Shown here piece after piece: positions 61,684-64,000 of a stretch of DNA of 64,000 nt. Each line of letters begins with the position of its first letter. The stretch's first letter is position 1. A program made the position numbers and the translations under genes. The notes under the pieces were generated by a model that saw only the letters and a program-made list of their open reading frames with translations, ran no database searches and was not told where the DNA came from. The stretch comes from Pseudomonas wadenswilerensis. Lineage in GTDB: Bacteria; Pseudomonadota; Gammaproteobacteria; Pseudomonadales; Pseudomonadaceae. The stretch covers positions 62,001-126,000 of the forward strand of contig NZ_UIDD01000007.1 of NCBI RefSeq assembly GCF_900497695.1, given 5' to 3'.

Positions 61684-62862
61684 ATGACTCACGACTCCGT
61701 ATCCATCGTCGCTGCCGCCCACAGCCCTTTCGGTCGCCTGGACGGCCTGAACCTCGAGGACCTGATCGTCAAGGTTACCCGCGAGGTCCTGGCGGACGCT
61801 GAGATCGACGCCGCACAAATCGACGCGCTGTTTCTCGGTCACTTCAACTCCGGCCTGGTGGCCGATGGTTTCCCCGCCTCGCTGATGCTCCAGGCCGACC
61901 CGCAACTGCGCTTCAAGCCTGCCACGCGCTGTGAGAATGCCTGCGCCTCGGGATCTGCGGCGATCCAGGCCGGGATCAACGCGATCCGCAGCGGTGCCGC
62001 CGAGCTGGTACTGGTGGTCGGCGCGGAGAAAATGACCGGCAACAGCACCGTCGAAGTCACCCGCGCCCTGGCCGGCGCCGGCTACCAGAACGCCATGCAG
62101 GAGGCCGGCCTGAGCTTCGCCCAGCTGTTCGGCCAGGTGGCGCAACAGTACGCCGAGCGCTACCACAGCCCCTTGGCCTCGATGGCCGCGATCGCGGTGA
62201 AGAACCACGCCAACGCCATGGCCAACCCCCTGGCGCAGATGCACCGGGTGATGGACTTCGAGCACTGCAACAACGTGTCCCAGGGCAACCCGCTGATCGC
62301 ACCGCCACTGCGCCTGACCGACTGCTCGCTGATCAGTGACGGGGCGGCGGCGATCATTCTGGCCTCGCCGCAGCGCGCCCGTTCGATGCGGCGCCAGGTG
62401 GCGATCCGCGCCATGACCCAGGTGAACGACTTCCTGCCCTTGTCGCGCCGCGACGTGCTGGCCTTCGAGGGACCGCAACGGGCCATCCAGGGCGCCCTGC
62501 GCGAGGCCGGCGTGACCCTGGGCGACCTGAGTTTTGCCGAGGTCCACGACTGCTTCACCATCGCCGAACTGCTGATCTACGAAGCCATGGGCCTGGCGCC
62601 CAGGGGCGAGGGGCACCGGGCCCTGGACGAGGGCATCGTGCGCCAGGGCGGGCGCCTGCCGGTGAACCTGTCCGGCGGGCTCAAGGCCAAGGGGCATCCG
62701 GTGGGGGCCACCGGGGTCTCGATGCATGCCCTGGGCTTTGCCCAACTGGTCGGTGAACCCATTGGCCTGGGCGTGCCCGGTGCCGAATTCGGCTTGCTGT
62801 TCAACATGGGCGGCATGGCCGTGGCCAACTACGCCAGCGTCCTGCAAGCGGTCAAGGCCTGA
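61684..62862 (+). CDS. thiolase (SCP-x type acetyl-CoA acyltransferase)
   Basis: 392 residues from the ATG at 61684. Nucleophile Cys87 lies in ENACASGSAA, with the EVHDCFTIAELL (HDCF) motif typical of SCP-x thiolases and GGLKAKGHPVGATG with the catalytic His. The closing NMGGMAVANY lacks the second Cys of classical thiolases, as is usual in this subgroup. It would cleave a 3-ketoacyl-CoA with CoA. The acyl-CoA ligase gene follows after 2 bp, so both serve one degradation route for a carboxylic acid of unknown identity. Confidence 0.9.
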   Translation: MTHDSVSIVAAAHSPFGRLDGLNLEDLIVKVTREVLADAEIDAAQIDALFLGHFNSGLVADGFPASLMLQADPQLRFKPATRCENACASGSAAIQAGINAIRSGAAELVLVVGAEKMTGNSTVEVTRALAGAGYQNAMQEAGLSFAQLFGQVAQQYAERYHSPLASMAAIAVKNHANAMANPLAQMHRVMDFEHCNNVSQGNPLIAPPLRLTDCSLISDGAAAIILASPQRARSMRRQVAIRAMTQVNDFLPLSRRDVLAFEGPQRAIQGALREAGVTLGDLSFAEVHDCFTIAELLIYEAMGLAPRGEGHRALDEGIVRQGGRLPVNLSGGLKAKGHPVGATGVSMHALGFAQLVGEPIGLGVPGAEFGLLFNMGGMAVANYASVLQAVKA

Positions 62863-62864
62863 GG

Positions 62865-64000
62865 ATGAACATCGCCCATTGGCTGCGCGATGCGGCCCAG
62901 CGCTGGCCGCGGCGGCCGGCGCTGTTCGAGGGGTGCCGCCAGGTCGCCGACTACCAGGCGTTCGCCGCGCAGGCGCGGGCACGCGCCCTGCAACTGCGCG
63001 ACGAATACGGCATCGTGCCGGGCGACCGGGTGGCGCTGCTGATGAAGAACAGCTGCGCTTATCTCGAATTGTTGTACGCCATCTGGTGGAGCGGGGCGGT
63101 GGCGGTGCCGATCAACAGCAAGCTGCACGCACTGGAAGCCGCCTGGATTGCTGACAACGCCGGGGCCCGGCTGGTCTATACCGATGAGGGCCGGGTGTTC
63201 GACGGCGCGTCGCTGCCGGTCGGCTGCCGCGAACTGACCGCACCCGGGGCGGCCGATCAAGGCCCGGTGCCGGGCGATGAACTGCTGGAGCCGCATCCGC
63301 GGCAAGACAGCGACCTGGCCTGGTTGTTCTACACCTCCGGTACCACCGGGCGTTCGAAGGGCGTGATGCTGTCCCATGGCAACCTGATCGCCATGTCTTT
63401 GTGCTATCCACTGGACGTGGACCCGGTGACCGCTGAAGACGCGGTGGTTTATGCCGCGCCGATGTCTCACGGTGCCGGCCTGTACAATTTCATCCATGTG
63501 CGCTGTGGCGCCCGCCACGTGGTGCCGGCGTCGCGGGGCTTCCAGGCGGCGGAGCTGTTCGAGCTGGCGCAGGCGCTGGGCCAGGTCAGCCTGTTTGCCG
63601 CGCCGACCATGGTCAAGCGCATGGTCGACCAGGCCCGGCAGCAGGGCTATGGCGGCGAAGGGATCAAGACCATCGTCTACGGCGGGGCGCCGATGTACCT
63701 GGCTGACCTCACCCAGGCCCTGGACACCTTCGGCCCGCGCCTGGTGCAAATCTACGGCCAGGGCGAATGCCCGATGACCATCAGCGCGCTGTCGCGGGAG
63801 GCCATCGCCGACCGTGGGCATCCCGACTGGCCGCTGATCGCCGCGTCGGTCGGGCGTGCCCACGCCTGCGTCGAGGTGCGCGTGGTGGATGCGCAAGGCC
63901 AGCCCCTGACCCCTGGCGAACCTGGGCAGATCGCCGTGCGCGGGGCGGCGGTGATGCAGGGCTACTGGGACAACCCGCAAGCCACCCGGGAGGCCCTGGT
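62865..64000 (+). CDS. acyl-CoA synthetase / AMP-dependent ligase (3' end beyond window)
   Basis: About 378 residues are visible from the ATG at 62865 to the window end. ANL-family motifs: YTSGTTGRSKGVMLSHGN (P-loop), FAAPTMVKRMV, VYGGAPMY, QIYGQGECPMT and GQIAVRGAAVMQGYW. The C-terminal lid domain lies outside. It likely makes the CoA ester of an organic acid for the thiolase route. The start is 2 bp after the thiolase stop (overlapping gagg signal). Confidence 0.88.
   Translation, partial: MNIAHWLRDAAQRWPRRPALFEGCRQVADYQAFAAQARARALQLRDEYGIVPGDRVALLMKNSCAYLELLYAIWWSGAVAVPINSKLHALEAAWIADNAGARLVYTDEGRVFDGASLPVGCRELTAPGAADQGPVPGDELLEPHPRQDSDLAWLFYTSGTTGRSKGVMLSHGNLIAMSLCYPLDVDPVTAEDAVVYAAPMSHGAGLYNFIHVRCGARHVVPASRGFQAAELFELAQALGQVSLFAAPTMVKRMVDQARQQGYGGEGIKTIVYGGAPMYLADLTQALDTFGPRLVQIYGQGECPMTISALSREAIADRGHPDWPLIAASVGRAHACVEVRVVDAQGQPLTPGEPGQIAVRGAAVMQGYWDNPQATREAL

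Overview
The window is chromosomal DNA of a Pseudomonas, probably a species outside P. aeruginosa (P. putida/P. fluorescens-like). GC is high, REP/BIME hairpins of the Pseudomonas type lie between genes, and many genes are typical of the genus: rarD, hpd, CSS-EAL c-di-GMP genes, mexEF-oprN and a pyochelin locus. No rRNA, tRNA or CRISPR was seen. Genes at both window ends are cut by the window.

Left part (1-14.4 kb): partial rarD; a CSS-EAL phosphodiesterase; hpd with its terminator; a 0.6-kb imperfect long inverted repeat; a CSS-only membrane sensor; a DJ-1/PfpI protein; a fungal-type cytosine deaminase; a PAS hybrid kinase; a translationally coupled minus-strand operon of hybrid kinase, YbhP-like phosphatase, ClsB and YbhN-like flippase; and a TPR protein. 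From 14.7 to 20.5 kb lies an RND efflux operon of the MexEF-OprN type.

Middle part (20.7-25.9 kb): a three-gene operon of TonB-dependent receptor, orphan periplasmic binding protein and di-haem DUF1111 protein. Its promoter region holds two copies of a sequence matching the ModE (molybdate regulator) operator. This is the most unexpected system in the window: a candidate molybdenum/oxyanion-responsive TonB uptake route. A small Cys-rich lipoprotein gene lies upstream of it.

Siderophore locus (26.0-50.9 kb): a complete pyochelin cluster in the P. aeruginosa order. pchDCBA (minus) makes salicylate and activates it. pchR (plus) is the regulator. pchEFGHI makes pyochelin and encodes two ABC half-transporters. 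fptABCX takes up ferripyochelin. Genes mostly overlap by 4 bp. Fur-like boxes and a shared PchR-box-like 17-mer precede pchD/pchR and fptA, with a weaker form before pchE. PchE carries the embedded epimerase (methyltransferase-like) domain, which predicts pyochelin rather than enantio-pyochelin.

Right part (51-64 kb): an accessory stretch bounded by two inverted copies of one 89-bp BIME. It holds a GNAT gene, an IS30-family element with reconstructable ends and a 2-bp target duplication, a SF1 helicase fused to a DUF2726-like nuclease, a HEPN-like RX4H protein (possible phage defence), a periplasmic protein and a YebE-like protein. Beyond it are a DUF1905/YdeI-like protein, a decayed aminoglycoside adenylyltransferase (aadA-like) fragment, a lipoprotein, and a PAS-LuxR regulator divergent from a thiolase plus acyl-CoA ligase operon with a palindromic operator between them.
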